Shown here: one piece after another, positions 35,101 through 44,678 of the stretch | Layout: each line of letters opens with the position of its first letter | Numbering within the stretch: position 1 is the first letter of the stretch | Source of the DNA: Patiria miniata | Taxonomy: Eukaryota; Echinodermata; Asteroidea; Valvatida; Asterinidae | DNA length: 64,000 nucleotides | Reading direction: 5' to 3' | Assembly (NCBI RefSeq): GCF_015706575.1 | Contig: NW_024037059.1 | Coordinates: 37,051,058 to 37,115,057, forward strand | Notes under the pieces: model-generated | What the model was told of the DNA's origin: nothing | What the model saw: only the letters and a program-made list of their open reading frames with translations | The model's database searches: none | Translations under genes and position numbers: made by a program

Positions 35101-38100
35101 GAATGGCAAGGTAGATTATTCATTAACATTGTGTTATTGGAAAACAGTAACAACAGTGTGGGATTTGTCTAAATCTTGATCTGAATATTACCGATTATTA
35201 GTCGTAATAGTTGTACTTTTGTGAGCATTGAGCAATTTAATATTAAGAGTATTACCGGAAATTGTAAACGTTTTTTTTACAAAGTAAATCGCAAGTTTTC
35301 ACAGAACTGATTCGCAGAAAATATTGCTTAAATCTTATCTGCTAAGCCAAAATCCACCGAGAACCAATCACAGGCATTGACATTGTGTGATTATTTCAGC
35401 TGGTAAGCTGTTCTTACTCGGCAAATATTTCACGTAAGCAAATTAGCAAATTCTGTGCATGTAGCAGCTCCATGAAATATTTGGTCACCGGTTCCTCTTG
35501 GAACCACGTCCCCATTCAGAGAAAGTCACCTGTCACTGTATGCCCACAAAACTCTCCCTCTAGTGAGGACTTACTTTTGGTTTTGCAATCAAGGGTGCAA
35601 AGTGTGTTTTACTGTCTTTTTTTAACAGGTGGAGTAGCACCTAAAGATGCAACCACTGAGAGGAATATCAGCCTGTACGTCCCACACACCTACATTTACG
35701 TAGCTGCTGGGTTTTCGGGTGTTGGGGTCACGCTAGTCTTTGTCCTAGCTCTCTTCATGGTGGCATACAGGCAAAGATCGTGAGTGAATCATTATAAAAA
35801 TTTATTCCAGTACTCTGCAGAATTCTGCAGAGTTTGGGGATTTTTTTTAGTGAAGTAGGTCAATCGTAATTGGTAAATCGTCTATTCCACAGCTTTGCCT
35901 TAATTTTTGTGACAGTTTTATACATGAATTGGTTTTAAAAATACTACGAAGAAAATGAGGACAAAAAATGTCGAGGAAAGCGTGAGATGTGATGAAGTCA
36001 ACGCAAGTCAATCGGAAGTCATTGCAAGTCAATCACAAGTCTTTACATCGCAAAGTCTAGTCTCAAGTCGAGTGACAAACTATTCAAATAAAGTTTGACG
36101 AAGGAATTCATTTTCATTGCTCTAACACGATTTAAATTGTCATCGACTTATGGCTGACATGTTAAAAACACTGACGAAAGGAAACAAAACGAATATCTGG
36201 TAAAAGGATTGACAAACACTTAAGACAGCTGTAGTCAAGCTCTCACAAATCAACACCAAGACATTCACGAGGTATTCGTTCTCACCAAGCCCAGTCACAA
36301 GCTATTTGAATAAGCTGTCACAGAGGCAAACCTATGTCTTTATGTTACTCAACTTTGATTTCACTTGTGGTTTCATTTGTGTTTTCACTTGTGATTTCAC
36401 ATGTGACGGACTTGAAATTAGCCTTGTGATGGAATACAACGAGCATTGTTCCTATATCCCATGTTTTTTTGTTTATCTATGATAACTTGATTTCTGTTCA
36501 ACAGTGTATTTGGTCGAGCCATGCCCGGTTATCTGGGTGTTATGCTATTCGGCTGTGTTCTCCTCTACGGCACGGTGGTGCTGCTTGGTATGGATAGCGG
36601 TCTCGTCGGACAGGAATACTTCACTACTATCTGCAAGGTCTGTCACATTATCAAGTAACTAGCTTTCGCACAACGTCGTACTGTATTTATTGTATTCATA
36701 CCTTCACACCATTTCCCACTGTTTAATCTGCCATATAATTGAAACCAGCATCTGGGTAATACTTTTGTAATTTGTGTAATGTTATGATATTTTTCATAAT
36801 TTGTAGTACTAAAAATAATGTGCTCTTTATTAATTATATCCAAAAGCCTCTCACTCCGTATTGTTGATATGCATCGAAGTATGTTCTATCTTAGCTCATT
36901 GTTAGGCTCTTAAAAGAAAATTAACATTATTGTTTGTAGATTATCTAACACCGTGTGTATTCTTTACTGTTTTGACATTAAAATTCCATATCTGTCAGTC
37001 TTACTCAAACGTAAAAGAGGTAACTAAACGTGTTAGTTTTATGTCTTGATTTACTTTTTAACAGTTTTATAATTATTAAAATACTCCCTTTTTTCTTTGT
37101 GATGACGTAGATTAATTTTCTAAATGTTTCTTTGATGTATTTCACAGCTGAGCTCATCAACACTGACCATTGGATTCGCCTGTGCTTACGGTGTCCTGTT
37201 TTCCAAGATATATCGGGCACACAAGCTGCTGGTGACCAAGGCTAACCTGTGGAAGCCAGTGCGTATATTTGAACATTAACCTTTTTGGCATCCTAAGGGT
37301 GCAATCAAGTTAATACCTTTTAGTAGCTCTTTCATCGTGCATTCACGTAATCGGTAACACATTTAAGGTATATTGGAAACAAGTAGCTGATTTATATAAT
37401 CTGATAATTCATGCAATTTTATCCGCAGGATCCACACGGTGGTCACATGGCCCGGACCATGTTGATCTTCTTTGTTGTAGACATCGCCGCCTTGGTCGTG
37501 TGGATCGTGGCCTTCCCGATGCAGTCAACCACGGAGATTGTGAATGAGAGGGTAATCATTTTATGTTTCTTCAAAGGACTTTTAAGTTAAGGTGCCCCTT
37601 CGCAGGGAAAGGTTACAGAACATGGCTACCAATATGAAAGACAATTCCCTGCTTTGCTAGACTGGTTCCCACTCAGGTTGGCATACTTTCCACCGCTGTG
37701 ACCCGGGTTCGAATACCGCCTGGGCCAATATGTGTAGGCTCCATGGGTTTTCCGTCCCTGCCTGAGTCTGTGGGTTTTCCCTAGTATATCATTCTGGGGT
37801 TTTCCTCCCACCACTAGAACTGTAATTTCCTTCCACATCTTCTACCAAGGGGCTCCGCTGGGAATAAGTCGAGAGACCTTCGTGGGCTATCCCGGCCGAT
37901 TGCCGAATAATCACACACTTCCTTTTTGGAAAATTTAAAAATTGGTCGCAAAAAATAGGGTTTTCGAACCCTTGGTATCACCTCCAATTTCGGTTGCAGG
38001 AGATTTTAGCTCCATGACATAGTGAGAGACTTAAAATAAGTACAGTGTATACTTCGCAAACAGTATTATGCCTTTATCAAATAATGATATCAACTTGGAG

Positions 38101-40776
38101 TAGTCCTACTCGTTTTGGTTTTGACATTTAAAGGCGTCTAAAACAGATTCAGACACCAGATACGAAGCCTGATCAAAAGATGAAGCCGAGATTTAGAAAA
38201 TGGCAGGGAAGTAGGCCAACATCGCCCTACAGAGTGCCCTCAATAGGCTTGTACACAGCTCATAATTTCATTTCAGTCAGTCCCCTTTTGTGGTTTATTT
38301 AACTTTTTGAACATAAATTGTATAAATACTTTGTTGGTCATGTTTCAGTTGAATGAAAACGAGAACACACGATACAATGACCTGGTTGAGTTCTGCACCC
38401 AGGGTGACTCTATCTACTTCATTGTTGGGTTGTTCGTCTTTCACGGTCTGGCACTCTTACTTGGTAAGATTTATTTCAAATGTGTCTTGCACTCGAATTT
38501 TTTTAATGAAGCCATCTTAGTAATGTAATATAATTACTCAAAACATCAATAACAATATTCTGCAAAGCAATATACAATGTATGTCATTTTGACTGATAAC
38601 CTGTTTTAGTGGAGAAAATGTTCTTCCAGGCTTAGACAATGTTTCTGCTTAACATGACACGGTCTTCGCAGAATCAGTTTAACAGCGCTGTCATGTGATA
38701 AATATGACTATAGAGTAGTTCTGCTCAAATGGTATTTCGTGAAATTGGACCTAGTTTATTCATAGATCCATGTGAATGGAGACTTTTGAGACGCATGGTG
38801 GCAGCAAACTCACCTTTTCTTTTCTATTGTGTAAACATTCACATACAAATACAAAATAAGTTGAATGTCGGATATAATTCAACCGTAATACATACGTACA
38901 TTGGCTTAAACATGATGCAAACAAATGAAAATGAGCGGTCGAACGTCTCGTATCGGACCTTTTTGTGCACATCTAGGTGCGTTCCTGGCCTACGAGACCC
39001 GCGAGCTGAAGATCCTGTCCCTGAATGACACCTTTTGGACCGGCATCGCCATCTACTGCGTGGTCACCTTGAGCGTGGTCAGTGCGCCCCTGTCCTTCAT
39101 TCTCAGCAACACCCCACAGATCTCCTACGCCGTCATCGGTGCTCTGACCTGGACCGCCGTCACGCTGACACTGCTCATCGTCTTCATGCCCAAGGTGAAT
39201 CAACATGGGCGTCAATATTTTGTCTTTGACTTCAAAGTCTGTCCGCTTTATTTCTGTTATAAAACATGTCTCAATCGCAGACATAAAGAAAAACCATTTT
39301 GTATTCAACATGAAGTCATTTACATATTCGTGTTCGCTGGTACCCATCCTCTTTAGCTGGTTGCCTTGCGTCACTCGTTCGGTGACAAGACGGATGCAGA
39401 CTACCGCACAGATGACGAGATTTACGAAGAGGAGGTGGACGAGGAGACCAAACTACGTCACAAGATCGATGAGGTACCAAGAGAGAACCTATATACTTAT
39501 ATACTTAACTAAATACTTACATATACTTATATACTTAACTATATACTTACTTATATACTTACTTATATACTTATATACTTAACTATATACTTACACGATA
39601 GTGTAAAACCCTGGAGTCAAATTCGTTAGTCGGAGTAATTCTGCGCTATAGAAAGTGTGGTTTGAAAAATTTAATAGATCACCCGTCTTTTTCGTTTAAA
39701 ACAAAAGTTGTGTTGGAACTGCTAGTTTGTCTTCATTCTCTAAAATGAACATTTGACCATCATGTAGTTGGCACCATCAAGATAGATATTTTAGTAATAT
39801 TTCTACTCCCGGCAAAATTAGGACTGTAATTTTTTAAAGTCATTGAATTTTTTGCATAATTATACACCTCACCGTCCGGTCAAAAACAAAATAGAAAGTT
39901 CACTTGTCGTCGCGTTTTTCCATACTGGCGAATAATTTGCACCACGCGTTTTTCATACTGGCGAACATAATATGTTATAATACAGTTATAAACAATTTTT
40001 GTATACAATGTCCGCCGGTATGCAACCTGTTCGCCAGTATTGAAAAAAAGCGACGTAGTGATAAGCCCCCCCCCCCATGCTTTCTTGACAGACGTTTGTC
40101 TCAACGTTTTGAAATTTCAGAAGCATTTGTTTTATAAACTTACTTGTTTCTTAACTTACAGGTGGACCGAAAGATTGAAATAGTGAAGAAAGAAGTCAAC
40201 CAGCGCACCAGCTATGGCCGGCAGGGCGTCACACGAGGCTGCGGCCTGTGGTGCTTTGGTCATTTCTTCGGCTGCAGTTGTGGCCAGCTCACCAGCGAGG
40301 TTGCCGAGATCGTAGCCTCGGTCCGTGGAGACGAGGACACAGGCGAGATACGGGTCCTGTCCTACGACAACAAGGGCCTTCAGGTGTCGGATTGGAACCT
40401 GGAGCAAGGTGGGGCTACCTCCCCGACGGGCGAGGCGGCGGCGGTGAGTAACGGTGCGGCCCCTGTCCACGGCTCGGAGATGGATGCCCGTGATGCCTCG
40501 GACATCACAGTGGCGGTGGAGGCCTACCACGACCCGCCAAAATACTCCACCGCAGTCGCGGAGAAAGCTGCGGCGGCTGAGAGAGCCAACGGCCGGATGA
40601 GTTCGGCGCCACCGACCGATGACGACTCGGACGGTGATGCGGACCTGGGTCCAGGTAGGAAAACCCCACAGGAATCACCTAGGGCGTCACCAATCGGCAT
40701 GAAGGGCCAACATGAGGCTGGCGATTGGGTGCCGGGTGAGCATGACGGGGATGACATAGAAAGCACGATGATGTAA
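28652..40776 (+). CDS. GABA-B-type class C G-protein-coupled receptor, 18 coding exons
   Basis: Predicted ~1031-residue plasma-membrane receptor. CDS = join of 28652-29107, 30341-30478, 31090-31260, 31718-31819, 32403-32468, 32615-32809, 33516-33657, 34322-34425, 34852-34915, 35036-35110, 35629-35779, 36505-36637, 37148-37258, 37429-37551, 38349-38463, 38977-39194, 39357-39473, 40162-40776; all GT-AG with matching phases. Seen: signal peptide (1-19), Ser/Thr/Pro-rich stretch (20-97), Venus-flytrap domain from ~100 with GCSSV, FFRT and AYDATW landmarks, no cysteine-rich domain, seven hydrophobic helices, FLAYETR at the end of helix 5, FMPK at the end of helix 7. This layout is that of GABA-B receptors. 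A three-heptad coiled coil follows, then a Cys-rich patch and an acidic tail. Start chosen for the signal peptide and good context (aaaATGG). Several GABA-contact residues differ, so the ligand is uncertain and no subunit symbol is given. Confidence 0.93.
29108..30340. other. Intron 1 (coding) of the receptor gene
   Basis: 1.2 kb, AT-rich; no repeat or regulatory signal recognised. Confidence 0.5.
30341..30478 (+). CDS. GABA-B-like receptor exon 2
   Basis: Acceptor ccggcgtgtag, donor gtacag; 138 nt, phase 0. CNAGIATQALFEHIN then LLGAGCSSVAQTISLAADLW: the conserved Cys and the GCSSV loop that holds GABA's carboxylate in GABBR1. Confidence 0.93.
31090..31260 (+). CDS. GABA-B-like receptor exon 3
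   Basis: Acceptor ctttcccccag, donor gtaaga; 171 nt, phase 0. ISYSASSPALSVRSQYKTFF then RTNAADSQFN; the Ser of SSPALS is kept, while the His of FFRTH in GABBR1 is Asn here. Confidence 0.95.
31718..31819 (+). CDS. GABA-B-like receptor exon 4
   Basis: Acceptor tgtcctcag, donor gtgggt; 102 nt, phase 0. Includes DIELITSESFTVDPEEQVKN, matching the 'IEI..ESFSNDP...VKKLK' segment of the family. Confidence 0.92.
31948..32006 (+). repeat. Short tandem repeat in receptor intron 4
   Basis: About three copies of an 18-bp unit, gggataggttacctagag, with small differences. Confidence 0.85.
32075..32147 (-). mobile_element. Degraded SINE head
   Basis: On the minus strand 'caggttggcgcaatgatacc' resembles the tRNA-like head of the SINEs at 37672 and 60449. 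The B box is not clearly kept. Confidence 0.35.
32403..32468 (+). CDS. GABA-B-like receptor exon 5
   Basis: Acceptor cccatttcag, donor gtactt; 66 nt, phase 0. AWIIFGNFYENMARRVFCQ corresponds to 'RIIVGLFYETEARKVFC' of GABBR1, including the ligand-pocket Tyr. Confidence 0.94.
32615..32809 (+). CDS. GABA-B-like receptor exon 6
   Basis: Acceptor ctccttacag, donor gtaagt; 195 nt, phase 0. YGKHYAWFLPGGYKDKWWEV then a Cys-containing loop and the GYIS strand, typical of lobe 2 in GABA-B receptors. Confidence 0.94.
33516..33657 (+). CDS. GABA-B-like receptor exon 7
   Basis: Acceptor tttctcctcaag, donor gtaaga; 142 nt, leaves in phase 1. KAAASYAYDATWTIALTLNK matches the AYDAIWALALALNK region. The Glu of QEAPLAYDA, which binds the GABA amine in GABBR1, is replaced by Ala. 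Confidence 0.92.
33658..34321. other. Intron 7 of the receptor gene
   Basis: 0.66 kb, AT-rich. It contains a perfect 14-bp palindrome gttccgtacggaac near 33860 flanked by direct repeats of cgtactgaacgt. Nothing else seen. Confidence 0.5.
34322..34425 (+). CDS. GABA-B-like receptor exon 8
   Basis: Acceptor gatccttag, enters in phase 1, donor gtgagt; 104 nt. SNFTSDSLEDFHYENVAMRE then LYNLEFEGVS, equivalent to 'DFNYNN...SSFEGVSG'. Confidence 0.9.
34852..34915 (+). CDS. GABA-B-like receptor exon 9
   Basis: Acceptor aaattgcag, donor gtaagc; 64 nt, phase 0 in, 1 out. GTVSFTRDGNREGLIEVRQM is the 'G.V.F...G.R......Q' strand pair near the end of the flytrap domain. Confidence 0.9.
35036..35110 (+). 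CDS. GABA-B-like receptor exon 10
   Basis: Acceptor ttcactcag, donor gtagat; 75 nt, phase 1 on both sides. PIGRYSPQKEELIIDGIEW is the last flytrap strands, equivalent to 'KIGYYDSTKDDLSW...W'. Confidence 0.88.
35629..35779 (+). CDS. GABA-B-like receptor exon 11 (linker and helix 1)
   Basis: Acceptor tttttaacag, donor gtgagt; 151 nt, phase 1 in, 2 out. A short linker GVAPKDATTERNISLYV replaces any cysteine-rich domain, then helix 1 (YVAAGFSGVGVTLVFVLALF). Confidence 0.93.
35812..35833. repeat. Perfect 22-bp palindrome
   Basis: Centred on the EcoRI-like gaattc, with arms actctgcagaa; it lies 33 bp after the exon 11 donor. No known site recognised. Confidence 0.9.
35994..36070 (+). repeat. Degenerate 'gcaagtcaatc' minisatellite
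   Basis: Irregular copies of caagtcaatc/acaagtc; the same motif family forms the regular array at 61453-61582 and a fragment at 63405-63480. Confidence 0.6.
36505..36637 (+). CDS. GABA-B-like receptor exon 12 (helix 2, start of helix 3)
   Basis: Acceptor tgttcaacag, donor gtctgt (non-optimal); 133 nt, phase 2 in, 0 out. YLGVMLFGCVLLYGTVVLLG is helix 2. A Cys follows in ICK, the conserved extracellular disulfide partner at the top of helix 3. Confidence 0.92.
36638..37147. other. Intron 12 of the receptor gene
   Basis: 0.5 kb, AT-rich; nothing recognised. Confidence 0.5.
37148..37258 (+). CDS. GABA-B-like receptor exon 13 (helix 3)
   Basis: Acceptor atttcacag, donor gtgcgt; 111 nt, phase 0. 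LTIGFACAYGVLFSKIYRAH is helix 3 running into intracellular loop 2; compare '..GYGSMFTKIWWVH' in GABBR1. Confidence 0.94.
37429..37551 (+). CDS. GABA-B-like receptor exon 14 (helix 4)
   Basis: Acceptor ttatccgcag, donor gtaatc; 123 nt, phase 0. MLIFFVVDIAALVVWIVAFP is helix 4 with the D..A..W pattern of the family. Confidence 0.94.
37552..38348. other. Intron 14 of the receptor gene
   Basis: 0.8 kb; carries SINE copy 1. The remainder has no recognised feature. Confidence 0.55.
37672..37915 (+). mobile_element. tRNA-derived SINE, copy 1
   Basis: The tRNA-like head 'caggttggcatac...' has B box GGTTCGAATAC at 37706-37716. The body has 'ccatgggttttccgtccctg' and 'ggggttttcctcccacca', followed by a 3' part ending 'gccgaataatcacac'. 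Matches the copies at 60449 (+) and 440-658 (-). The central block resembles those of widespread metazoan SINEs; classification not confirmed. Confidence 0.75.
38349..38463 (+). CDS. GABA-B-like receptor exon 15 (extracellular loop 2, helix 5)
   Basis: Acceptor tcatgtttcag, donor gtaaga; 115 nt, phase 0 in, 1 out. The Cys in VEFCTQGD would form the conserved disulfide; IYFIVGLFVFHGLALLL is helix 5. Confidence 0.94.
38977..39194 (+). CDS. GABA-B-like receptor exon 16 (helices 5-7)
   Basis: Acceptor cacatctag, donor gtgaat; 218 nt, phase 1 in, 0 out. GAFLAYETRELKILSLNDTF ends helix 5 and forms loop 3. Helix 6 (IAIYCVVTLSVVSAPLSFIL) and helix 7 (ALTWTAVTLTLLIVFMPK) follow. The most diagnostic exon of the gene. 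Confidence 0.97.
39357..39473 (+). CDS. GABA-B-like receptor exon 17 (cytoplasmic, acidic, coiled-coil start)
   Basis: Acceptor atcctctttag, donor gtacca; 117 nt, phase 0. An acidic run (DDEIYEEEVDEE) then KLRHKIDE. Together with VDRKIEIVKKEV of the next exon it gives hydrophobic residues at 0,4,7,11,14,18, a three-heptad coiled coil, shorter than in vertebrate GABBR1/2. Confidence 0.88.
39485..39598 (+). repeat. tatactta-type simple repeat
   Basis: Repeats of 'tatatactta' and 'ctatatacttac' just after the exon 17 donor, in intron 17. Confidence 0.85.
39901..40060. mobile_element. Small MITE in receptor intron 17
   Basis: The left end 'cacttgtcgtcgcgttttt' plus 'catactggcgaa' pairs with 'ttcgccagtattg' plus 'aaagcgacgtagtg' at the right end. 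A ~160-bp inverted-repeat element without ORF. The left arm is partly duplicated at about 39943. Confidence 0.65.
40162..40776 (+). CDS. GABA-B-like receptor exon 18 (C-terminal tail)
   Basis: Acceptor taacttacag; open to TAA at 40774-40776. It finishes the coiled coil, then a Cys-rich patch (CGLWCFGHFFGCSCGQ, five Cys) that could be lipidated, then a long Ala/Asp/Ser-rich tail ending DDIESTMM. Family conservation is absent in the tail. GC-rich against AT-rich surroundings, which supports coding. Confidence 0.88.
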   Translation: MDRKIEIVKKEVNQRTSYGRQGVTRGCGLWCFGHFFGCSCGQLTSEVAEIVASVRGDEDTGEIRVLSYDNKGLQVSDWNLEQGGATSPTGEAAAVSNGAAPVHGSEMDARDASDITVAVEAYHDPPKYSTAVAEKAAAAERANGRMSSAPPTDDDSDGDADLGPGRKTPQESPRASPIGMKGQHEAGDWVPGEHDGDDIESTMM

Positions 40777-41490
40777 ATATGAATGACTTCATATCGTCTT
40801 CATATTATGTTTGTGATCACATGTTATGTCATACCTTATACTTCGAGTATCTTCAATGGTAAACACTGTGGTAAATATTTATGTATATAATTGTTGAAGA
40901 GGCTTACAAAAATATGCATCTTGCCATATAAATGTTATATGTTTTGTGTCAAAATTATAGAAAACCTGAATTGCACAAATTAATGATATGTATACTAAAT
41001 TATATGTTATATTACCTCGGTTTTGTAAGTGCTTGGGAAAGCATGAATTTTTTTTTATTTTTTAGTATATCATAGCATAAATATTGGTGTATCATATTTA
41101 TTATTTATTGCATATTGACTGGGTTGGAAGTAGAGTACAGTATATTGAAAGTAATGATAACTGTAATGTAAATTTTGTTCGCCCAAGGTAACTAAAAAAA
41201 TTGAAGTCATACTATAAATTAAATTGGTAAATATTTCTATAGATAACTTAATCTGTTTCTAGGATATCATGTAAATGTCAATTGGCCTGTTAAACATGGA
41301 TGTATTTAATTGTAAGTAGTTTTAACAAAATAAATTCTGGTAATCTTTGAACAACAAATTAAAAGACATATATTTTAACATATAAATAATGTGTGTAAAA
41401 TGTGTAAAATGTGAATAATTGTGCCAATGTATGTATCTGCATTCATCACTTTATCTAATGAATGAATAAAAAACATATTTCTGCTTCATT
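40777..41490 (+). other. 3' UTR of the receptor gene
   Basis: AT-rich sequence after TAA. AATAAA at 41329-41334 and 41465-41470, the second followed by a T-rich stretch. Cleavage probably near 41490. Confidence 0.55.
41465..41470 (+). terminator. Candidate poly(A) signal, receptor gene
   Basis: AATAAA followed by 'aaacatatttctgcttcatttct'-type T-rich downstream sequence; an earlier AATAAA lies at 41329-41334. Confidence 0.5.
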
Positions 41491-41569
41491 TCTAGGCTCC
41501 TCTCACTCCACATGTTAATTAGCCTAAACAAAATATTTTTGCACATTGTGCAGGCAACATTTAGAAGCT

Positions 41570-42690
41570 ATGAACATATTACGACTTATTAATAGACAAA
41601 ATTTTGATTGAATACAACAGATATTTTTGAAGTAATTGTCTCCACAAGGAGTGTGTATTTTTACTTGCGTTAAAGATTGACTTTAATTCGGATTGTATTT
41701 TTCGCGCTGAACGTACTCAATTGTTTCGATATATTAACTTTATTGTTTGACAATCTTAGAAATTTAACTGGTGTCTGTAAGACATCACGATCAAATTGTA
41801 GACTGTATTTAAGTTGAATACAATATGGATTGTTGGTGTTGTCTGGAAATCAACTGTGTTGTTCTGATTGCATAAATAACGACTTTCGGATTGTATTTTT
41901 TGCGCTGAACGCACTCAATTGTTTTTAGTAATATCAACTTTATTGTTTTTCAAATCCTCTTGTAATTTAAACCTTTTCATGAACATACCACGATTTATTA
42001 TTAAACACAATTTCAATTCAGTAGAACGGATATATCTGAAGTAATCGTCTCCACAACGAGTGTGTTGTTTTAGTTGCATTATATATTGACTTTAATTCGG
42101 ATTATATTTTTTTTTGCGCTGAACTCACTAAAATGTTTTGGTGATACTAATGCTATTGTTTGGCATTTCCTCTTATAATTTGAAAAGCTTATGTAAGACA
42201 TCACGAGCACATAATAGACCAAAGTTCAATTCAATACAACAAGTATTTCTGGAGTTGTCGTCTGGAAAACAAGTGTGTGGTTTTCGTTGCATTATTACGA
42301 TTGTCCTTAACTTGGATTGTATTTTTTTCGCTGAACGCACTCAGTTGTTTAGGTGAGATCACCTTTATTGTTTAACAGTTCCACTGGACATAGAATATGC
42401 TTCTTCACAATGGTAGGGCATGTTAATAGACAACATTTCAATTGAATACAACTGGTATTTCTGAATTTATTGTCTGGAAATAAAAATGTGGCACTGATTG
42501 CACACAGTAATTGTTTCGGTTATATTTACATTTTTTTCCGACAATTCCTCTTGTAATTTCAACTACTTCTGTCAAATAGTACGCCCAATTATGGAATAAA
42601 ATTGCAATTCAACAGAACACCTATTTCTGAAGTTATAGCCTCCTCATTGACTGTGTTGTTTTTGTTGAATTATGATTGACTTAAATTCGG
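41570..42690 (+). repeat. Degenerate ~205-bp tandem repeat, about 6 copies
   Basis: Ordered blocks recur: 'gaatacaacagatatttctgaagt', 'gtctccacaaggagtgtg', 'gacttta.ttcggattgtattttt', 'cgctgaacgcactcaattgttt' and 'aactttattgttt'. Copies start near 41610, 41816, 42019, 42234, 42446 and 42610. More diverged than the satellite that begins right after it. Confidence 0.8.
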
Positions 42691-42703
42691 AATTGAATTA
42701 GAT

Positions 42704-42727
42704 AAGCGGTCTCAACCGCTAGGGGCA
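42704..42727. repeat. Single hairpin unit at the left edge of the satellite
   Basis: agcggtctcaaccgctaggg, the same palindromic core (agcggt...accgctaggggc) as the cluster at 44679-44963. Confidence 0.7.
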
Positions 42728-42729
42728 AC

Positions 42730-44678
42730 ATAATGGTCTTCTCTCGAAGAAAATTGGAGCAATTTCATTTTTTGACCAAATTTGGCAAAAATTGCAAGGG
42801 CCTTGCATTACTAATGAAATTTGGCCAAAATATGAAATTCTTTGTATTGATATATCTGTCCTTAAATCGAGGTGGATTGTGTCCCTTAGGAGTCTTTCCA
42901 GGAAGTTTGGAGCAAATTCACTTTTGGACCAAAATTGACAAAAATTGCAAGGGGTTAGCCTTACATTTTTTATGAAATTTGGCCGAAATATGAAATTCTT
43001 TTTTTTGATATATTTCTCCCTAAATCAAGTTGGAATGTGTTCCGAGGGGACTTTAGGAGTCTTTCCAGGAAGTTTGGAGCACTTTCATTTTTTGACCAAA
43101 ATTGACAAAAATTGCAAGGGGTTAGCCTTACATTTTTTATGAAATTTGGCCAAAATATGAAATTCTTTTTATTGATATATTTCTCCCTAAATTAAGTTGG
43201 AATGTGTTCGAGGGGACCTTAGGAGTCTTTCCAGGAAGTTTGGAGCAATTTCATTTTTTGACCAAAATTGACAAAAATTGCAAGGGGTTAGCCTTATATT
43301 TTTTATGAAATTTGGCCGAAATATGAAATTCTTTTTTTTGATATATTTCTCCCTAAATCAAGTTGGAATGTGTTCGAGGGGACCTTAGGAGTCTTTCCAG
43401 GAAGTTTGGAGCAATTTCATTTTTTGACCAAAATTGACAAAACTTGCAAGGGGTTAGCCTTACATTTTTTATGAAATTTGGCCGAAATATGAAATTCTTT
43501 TTATTGATATATTTCTCCCTCAATCAAGTTGGAATGTGTTCGAGGGGACCTTAGGAGTCTTTCCAGGAAGTTTGGAGCAATTTCATTTTTTGACCAAAAT
43601 TGACAAAAATTGCAAGGGGTTAGCCTTACATTTTTTATGAAATTTGGCCGAAATATGAAATTCTTTTTTTTGAGATATTTCTCCCTAAATCAAGTTGGAA
43701 TGTGTTCGAGGGGACCTTAGGAGTCTTTCCAGGAAGTTTCGAGCAATTTCATTTTTTGACCAAAATTGACAAAAATTGCAAGGGGTTAGCCTTACATTTT
43801 TTATGAAATTTGGCCGAAATATGAAATTCTTTTTTTTGGATATATTTCTCCCTAAATCAAGTTGGAATGTGTTCGAGGGGTCCTTAGGAGTCTTTCCAGG
43901 AAGTTTGGAGCACTTTCATTTTTTGACCAAAATTGACAAAAATTGCAAGGGGTTAGCCTTACATTTTTATGAAATTTGGCCAAAATATGAAATTCTTTTT
44001 ATTGATATATTTCTCCCTAAATCAAGTTGGAATGTGTTCGAGGGGACTTTAGGAGTCTTTCCAGGAAGTTTGGAGCAAATTCATTTTTTGACCAAAATTG
44101 ACAAAAATTGCAAGGGGTTAGCCTTACATTTTTTATGAAATTTGGCCAAAATATGAAATTCTTTTTATTGATATATTTCTCCCTAAATTAAGTTGGAATG
44201 TGTTCGAGGGGACCTTAGGAGTCTTTCCACGAAGTTTGGAGCAATTTCATTTTTTGACCAAAATTGACAAAAATTGCAAGGGGTTAGCCTTATATTTTTT
44301 ATGAAATTTGGCCGAAATATGAAATTCTTTTTTTTGATATATTTCTCCCTAAATCAAGTTGGAATGTGTTCGAGGGGACCTTAGGAGTCTTTCCAGGAAG
44401 TTTGGAGCAATTTCATTTTTTGACCAAAATTGACAAAACTTGCAAGGGGTTAGCCTTACATTTTTTATGAAATTTGGCCAAAATATGAAATTCTTTTTAT
44501 TCATATATCTTTACCTAACTCAAGCTGAAATGTGTTCGAGGGGACCTTAGGAGTCTTTCCACGAAGTTTGGAGCAAATTCATTTTTTGACCAAAATTGAC
44601 AAAAATTGCAAGGGGTTAGCCTTACATTTTTAATGAAATTGGGCCAAAATATGAAATTCTTTGTATTGATATATAAAG
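42730..44678 (+). repeat. 165-bp satellite array, left block
   Basis: About 12 copies of a ~165-bp monomer recognisable by 'ttggagcaatttcatttttt', 'attgcaaggggttagcctta', 'atgaaatttggccaaaatat', 'ccctaaatcaagttggaatg' and 'ttaggagtctttccaggaag'. The first monomer is divergent. Homopolymer T runs vary in length between copies. Confidence 0.97.

Noticed and set aside
40156..40766. Minus-strand frames over the receptor's last exon
   Set aside because: Antisense shadows; the plus frame has a supported splice acceptor and continues the coiled coil.
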